Of a stretch of DNA of 64,000 bases, positions 1 through 10,135 are shown piece by piece (positions within the stretch are counted from its first letter, which is position 1; the number at the start of each line of letters is the position of its first letter). Under the pieces are notes generated by a model. It worked only from the letters and a program-made list of their open reading frames with translations, searched no databases and was not told where the DNA came from. The position numbers were made by a program, and so were the translations under genes. This DNA is from CAVRGQ01 sp963720785 (lineage in GTDB: Bacteria; Actinomycetota; Acidimicrobiia; IMCC26256; DASPTH01). The stretch is from positions 620,001-684,000 of the forward strand of contig CAVRGQ010000008.1 in NCBI GenBank assembly GCA_963720785.1, written 5' to 3'.

Positions 1-363
1 CCGGGCGCCGCGCTCGCCGCACCGCTCGGACTCCCCGTCGTGTTCCTGACCGCACTGGGCTTCGTCGCCGTGTTCGCGGGAGCGGCCAACACGCCGCTCA
101 CGTGCACCGTGATGGGCGTCGAGCTGTTCGGCAGCGGCGCGCTCGTCTACTTCGCCGTCGCATGCATCGTCAGCTACACGTTCTCGTCACACCGTGGCAT
201 CTACGGCAGCCAACGCGTCGCTGTGGCGAAGGGCGACGACAACGGTGGGACGGGGAGCGACTCGAGCACCCTCCACGAGCTCGGCAGAGATCGGTCGCAC
301 TGGCTCCCGGCGTTCAAGCCTCGACCGAGGCCACCTCGCCTGGATCCTGACGCGCCGGAGTGA
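1..363 (+). CDS. CLC-family chloride channel/antiporter, C-terminal part
   Basis: The reading frame is open from the first base, so the gene starts outside the window. The visible 120 residues show the last membrane helices of a CLC protein ([18 protein letters not shown], then a hydrophobic stretch ending near [15 protein letters not shown]) followed by a charged cytoplasmic tail of about 50 residues. The family moves chloride, often in exchange for protons, across the cytoplasmic membrane as homodimers. The last 50 bp overlap the 3' end of the convergent exporter gene. Assignment rests on the terminal helix pattern only, so the ion selectivity cannot be judged. Confidence 0.72.
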   Translation, partial: PGAALAAPLGLPVVFLTALGFVAVFAGAANTPLTCTVMGVELFGSGALVYFAVACIVSYTFSSHRGIYGSQRVAVAKGDDNGGTGSDSSTLHELGRDRSHWLPAFKPRPRPPRLDPDAPE

Positions 364-1931
364 CCTCGTGCACGAGCTCGATGTCGCGCCCGAGATCGTG
401 GCCGAGATCGTGGGATGCGTCGGCGTGCGCGTGGGCACGCGCGGGCAGCCACTTCCACGCGACGAAGAAGGCAACCAGGAGGAAGCAGGCAGAGATCGGG
501 TAGGTGAAGCGCATCGCCTCGACGAATGCGGTCTTGGCGTGCTCGACGATGATCTCCGACTGCCTGCCGGGCACCCGGGCCGCGTGCTCGAGTGCGGTGC
601 CGACCGAGTCACGCAGGGCCGCGGCGCCCTGGCCGGTGACACCCGCGGGGATGCGGATGAAGTGGTGGTACCAGGAGAGGAAGACGCTGCCGATCACTGC
701 GACGCCCAGTGCGCCTCCGGTCTGGCGCGTCGTGTCGTTGATCGCGGAGCCGACACCGGCCCGCGCCGGCGGCAGGGATCCCATGATCGACTCCGTGGCC
801 GGCGCCGAGGTGAGCCCGAGCCCGATGCCGAAGAGGCCCCGCACGAAGGCCCCGCCCACGAACGACGACATGATCGTGTCGGACGAGTAGAGGAGCATCC
901 CCAGAATCACCACCGCGAGCCCCAGCATCACGACCCGCTTGGTGCCCCAGCGCAACACGAGCTTCGGCGCGTTCGGCGACGTGATCATCATGCAGATCGC
1001 GACCGGCATGGCGAGCAGCGCCGGCCTCGAGCGGCGAGTAGCCGAGCACGAACTGGAAGTACTGGATCAGCAGGAAGATCGATCCGTAGAGCGCGAACGA
1101 GATGAGCGTGACCACCGCCGAGGCCGCCGAGAAGCGCGGGTTCTTGAACACGTGCAGATCGAGCATCGGCTCGGGGTTGCGCAACTCCCACAGCGCGAAG
1201 CAGCAGGCGAGCACCACGCCGCCCAGGAAGGCACCCACCACCTCCGTGTGCAGCCACCCCACCTGCGGCGCCTGGATGATCGCGTAGAGCAGTGCCACCA
1301 GCGTGACGATCGACAGGAACGCACCGACCGGGTCGAGCGGGCGGTTGTCGGGGTCACGCGAGTCGGGGACGAAGTAGATGCCGAGTACGACGGCAGCCGC
1401 GCACAGCGGCACGTTCACGAAGAACACCGCGGCCCACGAGAAGTGCTCGATGAGCACACCGCCGATCATGGGGCCGACAGCCACGCCGAGGCCCGACACA
1501 CCGGCCCACACGCCGATCGCCTTGGCCCGCTCGTGCCCGGTGAACGTGTTGGTGAGGATCGACAGTGTGGTCGGGAAGATAAACGCCGCGCCCACACCCA
1601 TGAGCGCGCGGCACGCGATGAGCATCGCCGGCGAGTTGGCGGTGGTGGCCAGCAGGGAGAACGCGCCGAACCACACGAGACCGAACGTGAGCGCGCGCTT
1701 GCGGCCGAACTTGTCGCCGAGGGCGCCCGCGGTCAGCAGCAGGCACACGAACACGATGACGTAGGCGTCGACGATCCACTGGAGGTCGGAGCCCGTGGCG
1801 CCGAGGTCGCGCACGATGGTCGGCAGCGCGACGTTGAGGATCGAGTTGTCGACCGAGATGACCAGCAAGGACGTGCACAGCACGCCGAGCGTGTACCAGC
1901 GGCGCTCGTAGGCCTTCTCCGCAGTGAGCAT
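314..1931 (-). CDS. MFS drug exporter, DHA2 (EmrB/QacA) family, one frame break
   Basis: A 14-helix major facilitator that should export lipophilic compounds using the proton gradient. The N-terminal part carries the family signatures [11 protein letters not shown] between helices 2 and 3 and the helix-5 motif [14 protein letters not shown]; the C-terminal part continues in another frame from [12 protein letters not shown] to a His/Asp-rich tail. The two parts join at about 1018-1022, where adding one CG to GGCGCT restores the reading [12 protein letters not shown] therefore treat it as one gene, probably intact in the organism. The start at 1931 lies 74 bp from the divergent TetR gene, and an inverted repeat in between makes TetR-controlled expression likely. 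Confidence 0.88.
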
Positions 1932-1965
1932 GTCGGTGGTGGACTCCCGGCGCCACTCGTGCTAT

Positions 1966-1979
1966 TAACCGTCTGGTTA
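1966..1979. promoter_or_regulatory. Candidate TetR operator
   Basis: Inverted repeat TAACC-GTCT-GGTTA in the 74-bp gap between the exporter (minus) and the TetR gene (plus). Its position between the divergent starts fits local autoregulation of a drug-exporter pair. Binding is inferred, not shown. Confidence 0.5.
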
Positions 1980-2005
1980 CAAAGATTACCACGACGGAGC
2001 CGGCC

Positions 2006-2590
2006 ATGGCCACACGAGATCCCGAAGCGACGAAGGCGCGCATCCTCGCCGCGGCGCTTCGCGAGTTCTCCGCGAAGGGCATCGCCGGCGCGCGGGTCGA
2101 CGCCATCGCGGCGCACGCCAAGGTCAACAAGCGGATGCTCTACTACTACTTCGGATCGAAGGAGGGTCTCTTCCAGGAGATCCTCCGCCGCCGCCTCCAC
2201 GAGCGCACCGCCGCGCTGCACCACGGCGGCAACCCGCGGGTGCAGCCGATGGCCGAGCGGGCCGGCCGCGTCGTCGACGACGCGCAGTACACCCGCCTGC
2301 TGATGTGGGAGGCGCTGGAGACCAAGCCGTCGGAGCCGGTGAACGCGGAGATCCGGCGCGAGTTCTTCCGCACCTGGGTCGAGGTGGTGCGCACGGATCA
2401 GGCCGCGGGCGACCTCCCCGCCGACCTCGACGCCGAGCAGCTCGTCCTCTCGGAGATCCTGCTCGTGCTCGGGCCGATGCTGCTCCCCCAGATCACCCAG
2501 CTCGTGACCGGCCACGTGCCCACCGACCCCGCGTTCGTCGCCACCCGTCGCGAATTCCTCGAACGGCTCGAGGCTCGGCTGTCGAGCTGA
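2006..2590 (+). CDS. TetR/AcrR family transcriptional regulator
   Basis: A 194-residue one-component repressor. Residues 8-55 form the TetR helix-turn-helix (ATKARILAAALREFSAKG, then VNKRMLYYYFGSKEGLF with the typical YYYFGSKE end). The rest is the variable ligand-binding and dimer domain. It is divergent from the DHA2 exporter and separated from it only by the operator-like repeat, so control of the exporter and of itself is the natural inference. The ATG at 2006 is preceded by a GGAG sequence. The inducer cannot be predicted. Confidence 0.9.
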   Translation: MATRDPEATKARILAAALREFSAKGIAGARVDAIAAHAKVNKRMLYYYFGSKEGLFQEILRRRLHERTAALHHGGNPRVQPMAERAGRVVDDAQYTRLLMWEALETKPSEPVNAEIRREFFRTWVEVVRTDQAAGDLPADLDAEQLVLSEILLVLGPMLLPQITQLVTGHVPTDPAFVATRREFLERLEARLSS

Positions 2591-2601
2591 TCCGGACAGC
2601 G

Positions 2602-2631
2602 GGACGACGGCGGCCGGAGCCGCCGTCGTCC
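2602..2631. terminator. Bidirectional hairpin terminator between convergent genes
   Basis: Perfect 13-bp stem (arms 2602-2614 and 2619-2631) with a CGGA tetraloop, between the TetR stop at 2590 and the thiolase stop at 2655. There is no clear U tract. Position between two converging genes supports a terminator role. Confidence 0.65.
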
Positions 2632-2654
2632 GCAATTCGGCTGGAGCGGAGCCT

Positions 2655-3854
2655 CTACAGACTCGCCTTCTCCAGGATGTGGATGCCGCACGACGAGCCG
2701 AGGCCGATCACGTGTGCCATGCCGACCTTCGCGCCCTCGATCTGGCGGTCGCCCGCCTCGCCGCGCAGCTGCGTGGTGATCTCGAACACGCCGGCCACAC
2801 CGGTCATGCCGATCGGGTGACCCTTCGAGAGCAGACCGCCCGACACGTTGACCGGCGTGGTGCCGTCGCGCCACGGACCGCGCTTGTCGATGAACTCACC
2901 GGCGCCGCCGGGCTCGCACAGGCGCAGGTTGTCGTAATGCAGGAGCTCGGCCGTGGCGAAGCAGTCGTGCAGCTCCACGAGGTCGAGGTCCTCCGGGCCG
3001 ACGCCCGCCTTCTCGTAGGCCTGGTCGGCCGCGATGCGGGTGAGCGTGTTGACGTCGGGCTGCGAATTGCCGCCCTCCGACCACGGGTCGCTCGTGAGGA
3101 TCGACGCGCCGATCTTCACCGCACGCTTCTGCTGCTCGATCGAGAGCGTGCGCAGCTTCGCCTCCGACACGAGCACGACCGCGGCCGCACCGTCACCGGT
3201 GGGGCAGCACATCGGCAGCGTGTTCGGGTACGAGATCACGCGGGCTTCCATGATCTCCTCGAGCGTGAACGCCTTCTGGTATTGCGCCAGCGGGTTCAGC
3301 GTGGAGTGCTGGTGGTTCTTCTCGGCCACCTTGGCGAACTGCTCGAAGCCGACGCCGTCGTGCTGGTAGGCATACTCCATGCCCGCCTGGCCGAACACCG
3401 CGGGCATCGTGCCGGACCCGAGCCAGCCGTCGACGTCCATGACCGAGCCGTAGCGGCCCTTGGGCTCGAAGACGTGCTTGCCGCTGCGCGCGGCGTTGCC
3501 GGCGAGCAGACCCATCTTGCCCATCTGCTCCGCGCCGACCGCGAGACCGAAGTCGGCCTCGCCGGCTTTGATCGCGAGGTACGCGGTGCGCACCGCGGTG
3601 GCGCCGGTGGCGCACACGTTGATCACGTTGTAGATCGGGATGCCGGTCTGGCCGATCTGCTTCGACAGCGGCTGGCCGAGGCCACCCGGGCTGAAGAGGC
3701 TGCCGGCCGCGAGCACCTGCATGTCGAAGATGGTGACGCCGGCGTCGTCGAGGGCATCGAAGGTCGCCTGCGCGGCGAGGTCGACGATGTCCTTCTCGGG
3801 GTAGCGGCCGATCTTCGTCATCGACGCGCCGAGCACCCACACGTTGTCGCTCAT
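2655..3854 (-). CDS. SCP-x/Ltp-type thiolase (acetyl-CoA acetyltransferase family)
   Basis: A 399-residue thiolase-fold enzyme of the non-condensing lipid-transfer-protein branch. Visible motifs are the nucleophile region NVCATGATAVRTAY (Cys81), HDCFATAELLHYDNL near residue 300 and the C-terminal GGLLSKGHPIGMTG. It lies 12 bp downstream of the DUF35 gene in the same direction. In steroid side-chain degradation, Ltp thiolase or aldolase subunits form complexes with DUF35 partners, so a two-component acyl-CoA cleaving or acyltransferring enzyme is likely. Unlike Ltp2-type aldolases I would expect true thiolase chemistry because the Cys is present. Substrate unknown. Confidence 0.85.
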   Translation of the reverse strand: MSDNVWVLGASMTKIGRYPEKDIVDLAAQATFDALDDAGVTIFDMQVLAAGSLFSPGGLGQPLSKQIGQTGIPIYNVINVCATGATAVRTAYLAIKAGEADFGLAVGAEQMGKMGLLAGNAARSGKHVFEPKGRYGSVMDVDGWLGSGTMPAVFGQAGMEYAYQHDGVGFEQFAKVAEKNHQHSTLNPLAQYQKAFTLEEIMEARVISYPNTLPMCCPTGDGAAAVVLVSEAKLRTLSIEQQKRAVKIGASILTSDPWSEGGNSQPDVNTLTRIAADQAYEKAGVGPEDLDLVELHDCFATAELLHYDNLRLCEPGGAGEFIDKRGPWRDGTTPVNVSGGLLSKGHPIGMTGVAGVFEITTQLRGEAGDRQIEGAKVGMAHVIGLGSSCGIHILEKASL

Positions 3855-3866
3855 CGCTGATCCTCC

Positions 3867-4265
3867 TTACGCCGGCTCGAAGCCGAACACGATCGCTTCG
3901 GTGCCCTCGTCGTCGGTACCACCGACGAACGTGGTCATCTTGACCTTCATGCCGAGGCTGACCTTCGCGGGGTCGGGCTCGACGTTCACGACGTTGGCCT
4001 TCACGTCGCCGCCACCGTCGAGATCGACCACGGCCGACACGTAGGGGACGGGGACGCCGGGCGCCGCGGCGTGCACGATGGCGAACGACCGGACGACACC
4101 GGTTGTTCCGAGCGTGCGCTGGTGGAAGGTGCGGTTCGCGCACTTCCCGCACGCATTGCGGTAGTCGTAGAAGATCGCACCACAGTTGTCGCACTCGTTG
4201 GCGACGAGGTGCGGGTCGCCGTCGTCGAGCACCAGGTAGTCGACGATCGGGATCTGGTTGGCCAT
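3867..4265 (-). CDS. DUF35 zinc-ribbon/OB-fold acyl-CoA-associated protein
   Basis: A 132-residue protein with an N-terminal rubredoxin-like zinc ribbon (Cys25, Cys28, Cys39, Cys42; ECDNCG and ACGKC) followed by an OB-fold that typically binds the CoA moiety. Such proteins act as obligatory partners of Ltp/thiolase-type enzymes and of MaoC-like hydratases in steroid catabolism. It is the first gene of a two-gene unit with the thiolase. The start is the ATG of MANQ at 4265; the longer upstream reading runs into the tRNA gene and is not credible. Confidence 0.88.
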   Translation of the reverse strand: MANQIPIVDYLVLDDGDPHLVANECDNCGAIFYDYRNACGKCANRTFHQRTLGTTGVVRSFAIVHAAAPGVPVPYVSAVVDLDGGGDVKANVVNVEPDPAKVSLGMKVKMTTFVGGTDDEGTEAIVFGFEPA

Positions 4266-4362
4266 GTTCGCGTGTACCCCCGGATAGACGTTCCGGTCGG
4301 GAACGCTACCCCCTGCCCCTCCCGGGGACCAGATTCCCGGCCCCGCGCGAGACTGGGCCCAC

Positions 4363-4444
4363 GCGAGCGTGGCGGAACCGGCAGACGCGCCAGGTTTAGG
4401 TCCTGGTACCGAAAGGTGTGGGAGTTCGAGTCTCCCCGCTCGCA
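4363..4444 (+). tRNA. tRNA-Leu (anticodon UAG)
   Basis: Acceptor arms GCGAGCG and CGCTCGC pair perfectly. The anticodon stem CCAGG/CCTGG encloses loop TTTAGGT giving anticodon UAG. A long variable arm of class II type and the T-arm GAGTTCGAGTCTC are visible. The discriminator base is A and CCA is not encoded. Confidence 0.96.
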
Positions 4445-4455
4445 CAGGTCGGTCG

Positions 4456-4499
4456 GCGGTCCCCCGGGAGCACCTCGCGGAGACGCCCGGGGGGACCGC
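4456..4499. terminator. Strong GC hairpin after tRNA-Leu
   Basis: Left arm 4456-4468 (GCGGTCCCCCGGG) pairs with 4486-4499 with one bulged base. It follows the tRNA on the plus strand and also lies just beyond the stop of the lysine-rich small gene on the minus strand, so it could end both transcripts. No U tract is present. Confidence 0.55.
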
Positions 4500-4509
4500 C
4501 TCGCGACCG

Positions 4510-4575
4510 CTACTTCTTCTTGCCCTTCTTGCCCTTCTTCTTCTTGTCCTTCTTCTTGCCCTTCTTCTTCGCCAT
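4510..4575 (-). CDS. Lysine-rich 21-residue microprotein
   Basis: A 22-codon frame starting MAKKKGKKKDKKKK; 15 of its 21 residues are lysine, interrupted only by Gly and one Asp. An AAGGAG sequence lies about 10 nt upstream of the ATG at 4575, and a strong hairpin follows the TAG stop, so the frame has both a ribosome binding site and a plausible end. Codons alternate AAG with GGC/GAC, in keeping with the host GC bias. No family is recognised. Very basic small proteins often bind nucleic acid or acidic surfaces, but that is inference. The gene sits between tRNA-Leu and the helicase, which it follows in the same direction. Confidence 0.55.
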   Translation of the reverse strand: MAKKKGKKKDKKKKGKKGKKK

Positions 4576-4658
4576 GAGGAGCCCCTCTCCTTCCGGTGGA
4601 TGTGCGGCGCGCAGTCTCGCACCAATTGCACCCCCGAGAATTGCACCGGGGCGCGCGC

Positions 4659-6440
4659 TCAGTCGCAGAGGCAGGCGACGGTCTGGTCGAGGACCTGCCA
4701 GCGGAACTGCACGGGCGCCGACGACTCGCCGCACCCGGTGCAACTGATGAGCCAGCCGGAACCCACACGGGCGATCTCGAGCGGCGCCTCGCCGGTGGAC
4801 AGGCGCTTGGCCCGGGCCTTCGGGGTGGCGATCTCCGGCAGCTCGGCGAGCTCGACCTCCAGATACGGCGCCGGTTGGTCCGTGCCGGCCTCCACGCTCG
4901 CGGCCGGCGCCGGGAGCCGGTCCTCGAGCTCGCGGAGGATCTCCTCCCCCGCCGGGTCGAGGAGATGCGTGCGCCGGAAGCTCAAGAGGGCGTAGGTCGA
5001 CACCGCATCGCCGACCTCGCCGGCGGCGGAAGCGCGCTCGTATCGCTCGAGCCGCTCGGGTTCGGGCACCACCTCGGGCCCCGGGGCCGCGAGGAAGGCG
5101 TCGATCGCGTCGCGCTGCTCACCGTCGAACACGCCGATCGCGTCGGAGATGCGTTCGATCTCGTCGAGGAAACCGTCGCGCTCGATCGCGACGGTCGGGT
5201 CCTCGAGCGTGTCCTTCGCGTACATGATCACGAAACGAGCCGCGACGCCCGGCTGCTTGCGGCGCAGGATCCGGCCCATCCGCTGGATCATCTGGCGCCG
5301 GGTGCGGCTGGCGCTCATGACGATGCCCAGGTTCGCATCGGGCACGTCGACGCCCTCGTCGAGCACGCGCGGCGCGGCGACCGCATGCAGTCTGCGGACG
5401 CGCAGGTCGTCGAGGATCTCGCGCCGCTGACCGCGCGCCGTCGACCCGGTGATCAGGTCGATCGACACGTGCGGGTCGAGCCGGTTGATCGCGTGGTTCG
5501 CGGCGCGCACCGTCTCGGTGAACACCAGCGCGCCGTTGGCGTCGCGGATCGCACCGGCGAGCGCGCCGAGCAGGTCGTACTTGCCGCTCGACTGCGCCAC
5601 GATGTCGCGGCGCGCCGAGAAGGCGTCGAGGTACTCGCGGGCTGCGCGGCCGTTGGCGCCCGCATCGTGCTCGGCGAGGTGCGCGACCGCGGCGAGGAAG
5701 TCGCCGAACGAATCGAGCGGCATCCCGTGGATCCCGCGCAGGTGCAGGCGCGCGTGCACGAGCCGTTGCTCGGTGGCGACGTACTCCTTGCGCTCCTCCG
5801 CCGACAGCTCGACGCCCAGGAACGCGACGCGCGGCGGCGCGCACACGCCGTCGGCGATGGCCTGCTCGAAGCCGTAGCGGTGGCAGATGCCCCCGAAGTA
5901 GGGCAGGAGCAGTTTGGCCACGCCGTCGTCGCTGCGCTCCAGGGTGGCCGTGAGCCCGAGCCGTTCCTCGTACTGCGGCAGCATCGCCCGGCGCAGGGTG
6001 CCGCCGCCGAGGCCGTGGCACTCGTCGGCGATGAGGAGGCCCTTGCCCCCTTCGGGCGGCACCGGCTTGTGCGCCGCCGCCGAGTGCCGCGTCGCGACGA
6101 GCACGTCGCACCCCGCGGGCATGTCCTTGCCACTGTCGCCCAGGCGCCCGATCCGCGCGCCGGGCAGCGCGCTGGAGAGGCGACCGTGCCACTGCTCCAT
6201 CAGGACGCGTGACGGGACGACCACGAGCACGAACCGGCCGCGGCGCAGCGCGTCGGACGCGGCGGCGATGGCGACGTCGGTCTTGCCCGATCCGGTGACC
6301 GCCTCGACGACTCCGCGGCGACCGCAGCGCAGCCAGCTCACCAGGGCGTCGAGCTGCCAGCGGTAGAGCTCGCGATCGCGCTCGCTGAGGGTGGCGTCCG
6401 TCGGGATGGGCGCGACTCCGTCGCTCGGACCTGCAGACAT
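4659..6440 (-). CDS. SF2 DEAD/DEAH-box helicase (XPB/RadD-like)
   Basis: 593 residues with the ordered motifs of a superfamily 2 helicase: Q/Ia region RWQLDAL, Walker A TGSGKT at residues 49-54, Walker B DECH at about 139-142, motif III GLTAT, motif IV TETVRAANHAI, motif V DEGVDVP and motif VI QRMGRILRRK. The C-terminus has CTGC and CLC cysteines that could form a small zinc site. Such enzymes unwind or translocate on DNA or RNA in repair. It follows the sigma factor gene by 42 bp in the same direction and may be cotranscribed. A TACCCT box ends 9 nt before the ATG, so it may also have its own near-leaderless promoter. Confidence 0.86.
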   Translation of the reverse strand: MSAGPSDGVAPIPTDATLSERDRELYRWQLDALVSWLRCGRRGVVEAVTGSGKTDVAIAAASDALRRGRFVLVVVPSRVLMEQWHGRLSSALPGARIGRLGDSGKDMPAGCDVLVATRHSAAAHKPVPPEGGKGLLIADECHGLGGGTLRRAMLPQYEERLGLTATLERSDDGVAKLLLPYFGGICHRYGFEQAIADGVCAPPRVAFLGVELSAEERKEYVATEQRLVHARLHLRGIHGMPLDSFGDFLAAVAHLAEHDAGANGRAAREYLDAFSARRDIVAQSSGKYDLLGALAGAIRDANGALVFTETVRAANHAINRLDPHVSIDLITGSTARGQRREILDDLRVRRLHAVAAPRVLDEGVDVPDANLGIVMSASRTRRQMIQRMGRILRRKQPGVAARFVIMYAKDTLEDPTVAIERDGFLDEIERISDAIGVFDGEQRDAIDAFLAAPGPEVVPEPERLERYERASAAGEVGDAVSTYALLSFRRTHLLDPAGEEILRELEDRLPAPAASVEAGTDQPAPYLEVELAELPEIATPKARAKRLSTGEAPLEIARVGSGWLISCTGCGESSAPVQFRWQVLDQTVACLCD

Positions 6441-6482
6441 GGGGCGTCAAGGGTACTGGCCGCACCCCCGAAGCGGGTTTCG

Positions 6483-7427
<945 letters not shown>

Positions 7428-7526
7428 GGGTTTCCGGCTCTCGTTCGACTGTCCAACCTAGGGGACGCAGGTTGCAGACCCTGCGGTTTGGCTTTTCCGG
7501 CAGTTGCCCGCCAGAGTGACCGCCTC

Positions 7527-8953
7527 ATGATCAGCCCCTCGACGCGCGTCGCCTCGCGGATCCCCCGCTCCCTGCTCGTCCTGCGCCACCGTGACTTCGC
7601 GCTGGTGCAGGTCGGCAACGGCGTGTCGCAGATCGGGACGTGGGGCCAGTACATCGCGCTGGGCTGGAGCATCCGCGAGCTGTCATCCTCACCCTTCGCG
7701 GTGTCGTTGAGCCTGGTCGCGCAGTTCCTGCCCTTCTTGCTGCTCGCCCCGTTCGGCGGCGCGCTGGCCGACCGGATGAACCGCCGCACCCTCGTGGTGG
7801 CCGGCAACCTGGCCGCCGTGCCCCCGGCGATCGCGCTCGGCGTCCTCACCGCGACCGGTGAGGCGACCATCCCGCTGATCCTGGCACTCGCCATGATCAG
7901 CGGCATCGCCACCGCGATGACCGCGCCCGCCATGAGCGCCGTCGTCGGCGAGATCGTGCCGACCGACGAGCTGCCCGAGGCCATCGCTTCGGTCACGGTC
8001 ATCGCCAACCTCACCCGCATCGCCGGCCCATCGCTCGGTGCGCTCGTCATCAGCACGTGGGGACTGCAGTGGGCGTTCTACCTGAACGGCCTCAGCTTCT
8101 TCGCAGTCGTGCTCTCCTGGTTCTTCGTACGGACGAAGCTGCGCATGCGCACCACGCAGGAGCCGTTCTTCAGCCAGTTGCGGCTGGGTGTGCGCTTCGC
8201 CCGCGATCACGCGCAGATCGGGTTCCTGCTCACCCTGATCCTCGTGATGACGCTCATGGTGTTCCACGTCGCGCTGATGCCGGTGATCGCCACCGACCTG
8301 CTCCACGCCGGCGCATCCGGCTACGCGCTGCTCATCACCGCCACCGGTGTCGGCGCGATCGGCGGCGCGCTGACGGCGGGAGAGGTCGTCACCGACCGAC
8401 GCCGCCGGATCGCCATCGCCGGGTCACTGGCAGCCATCGCATTCGCGTTCGTGGTCATCGCGACGTCGCACTCCCTCGCCGTCACGTGCGTTGCGCTGGT
8501 GGGCTACGGCTTCGCCTTCTTCTCCGCGTCCACCGTGATCCAGGGCCTGCTCATCGCGCTCGTCACCCGACAGCGTTCCGCGGTCGCGTGATGGGCCTCT
8601 ACACGATGATCGCGGCGGGCACCGTACCCGTCACCGCGCTCCTCGCCGGCGTGCTCGCGTCGTGGCTCGGTCCCGAGGGTGCGATCCTCATCTCGGCGGT
8701 GGTGATGGTCGCGCTCCTGACGTGGGTGCTCGCCGCGCACAAGCTGCGCCTCGTGAAATTCGACCTCGCCGCGCAGGACTCCGATGATCCGAGCATGGGC
8801 GGGTCCTACACGATCGACCCGAGCATCGACGCCACGAGTGACGGCCACAGCGTGGCCGGCCAGAGCGCGGTCGGCCACGGCGTGGTCGGCGAAACGGCGG
8901 AGCGGTACCGTGCAGCCGAGCCGGAGCGACCGGCGACGAGGAGTGAGTCATGA
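7527..8953 (+). CDS. MFS exporter, DHA3 (EntS-like) family, one frame break
   Basis: A 12-helix transporter beginning with the usual LRHRDFALVQVGNGVSQIG of this subfamily and containing ALADRMNRRTLVV between helices 2 and 3. It exports small molecules such as siderophores or macrolides in characterised relatives. The frame breaks at 8565-8568: adding one C to the CCC run gives LVTPTAFRGRVMGLY and continues to a stop at 8953. The final 45 residues after the last helix are a polar tail. It overlaps the following thiolase by ATGA, so the two are probably translated together. Confidence 0.87.
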
Positions 8954-10113
8954 GCGACGTCGTGGTGGTCGAATCGGTGCGAAGCCCCGTGGGGCGGCGC
9001 AACGGGGGCCTGTCGGGGATGCACTCGGCCGATCTCCTGGCGAACGTGCTCACCGCGCTCGTCGACCGCTCGGGGATCGACCCGAACGAGGTCGAGCAGG
9101 TCGTCGGCGGCTGCGTCGGCCAAGTGGGGATGCAGACCGGCAACATCGCCCGCACGGGGTGGCTGCAGGCGGGTCTCCCCATCGGCGCGGCGGCCACCAC
9201 CGTCGACACCCAGTGCGGCTCGTCGCAGCAGGCCACCAACCTCGCCTACTCGCTCGTGAAGGCCGGTGTCGTCGACACTGCCGTGTCCTGTGGCGTGGAG
9301 CTCATGAGCAGGGTGCCGATGGGTGCGACCATCCCGAAGGACCCGTTCGTCGGCAAGCAGTACAACCGCAACTACTGGAAGCACCACGAGCTCACGTCGC
9401 AGTTCGAGGGCGCGGAGCGCATCGCCGAGAAGTGGGGTCTCACCCGCGAGCAGCTCGACGCGTTCGGCAAGCAGTCCCAGGACCGCGCCGCCGCCGCGTG
9501 GGCCGAAGGTCGCTTCGACGCGCAGGTCGTGCCGATCGAGGCGCCCGACGGCGACGACGCCACCAAGCTCGTGTCGCGCGACGAAGGCCTGCGCGAGACC
9601 ACGCTCGAGACCCTCGCCGGCCTCAAGCCCGTGATGCAGCGCGACCCCGCGTTCCACACCGCGGGCACCGCGTCGCAGATCTCCGACGGTGCCGCCGCGG
9701 TGCTCGTGATGACGGAGGAGAAGGCCGCCGCCCTCGGGCTCGAGCCCAAGTTCCGCATCGTCGAGTCGTGCGTGGTGGGCAGCGACCCCGTGCTCATGCT
9801 CACCGGCCCGATCCCCGCCACCGAGCGCCTGCTCGCCCGCAGCGGCTGGACCGTCGACGACCTCGACGTCGTCGAGATCAACGAGGCCTTCGCGTCGGTG
9901 GTGCTCGCGTGGATGCAGGAGACCGGCGCCGACCCCGCCAAGGTCAATCCCAACGGCGGCGCGATCGCACTCGGCCACCCGCTCGGCGGCACCGGCGCGA
10001 TCCTGCTCACCAAGGCCATGCACGAGCTCGAGCGGTCCGGCGGCAGCAAGGCGCTGGTCACCATGTGCTGCGGTGGCGGGCTGGGCACCGGCACGCTCGT
10101 CGAGCGTCTCTGA
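8950..10113 (+). CDS. Acetyl-CoA acetyltransferase / 3-ketoacyl-CoA thiolase
   Basis: 387 residues, the full length of a type II degradative thiolase. Nucleophile Cys89 lies in DTQCGSSQQA, the second half holds EINEAFAS, GGAIALGHPLGGTGA (His near 345) and the acid/base Cys in MCCGGGLGTG. The tetramer cleaves 3-ketoacyl-CoA with CoA in beta-oxidation; the sequence style resembles actinobacterial FadA5/FadA6 enzymes acting on steroid or branched acyl chains. The gene is coupled to the upstream exporter by an ATGA overlap and is followed at 22 bp by a flavoprotein gene, suggesting an operon of four genes. Confidence 0.92.
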   Translation: MSDVVVVESVRSPVGRRNGGLSGMHSADLLANVLTALVDRSGIDPNEVEQVVGGCVGQVGMQTGNIARTGWLQAGLPIGAAATTVDTQCGSSQQATNLAYSLVKAGVVDTAVSCGVELMSRVPMGATIPKDPFVGKQYNRNYWKHHELTSQFEGAERIAEKWGLTREQLDAFGKQSQDRAAAAWAEGRFDAQVVPIEAPDGDDATKLVSRDEGLRETTLETLAGLKPVMQRDPAFHTAGTASQISDGAAAVLVMTEEKAAALGLEPKFRIVESCVVGSDPVLMLTGPIPATERLLARSGWTVDDLDVVEINEAFASVVLAWMQETGADPAKVNPNGGAIALGHPLGGTGAILLTKAMHELERSGGSKALVTMCCGGGLGTGTLVERL

Positions 10114-10135
10114 GCCGGCGAGGGGCAGCGCAGCC

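Noticed and set aside
939..2303. 454-residue plus-strand frame across the DHA2 exporter and TetR genes
   Set aside because: Antisense shadow rich in Arg/His/Glu with no domain; the real genes explain the region.
8560..8575. Programmed ribosomal frameshift in the MFS exporter
   Set aside because: No slippery heptamer or pseudoknot seen, and the same kind of break occurs in many unrelated genes, which fits sequence error better.
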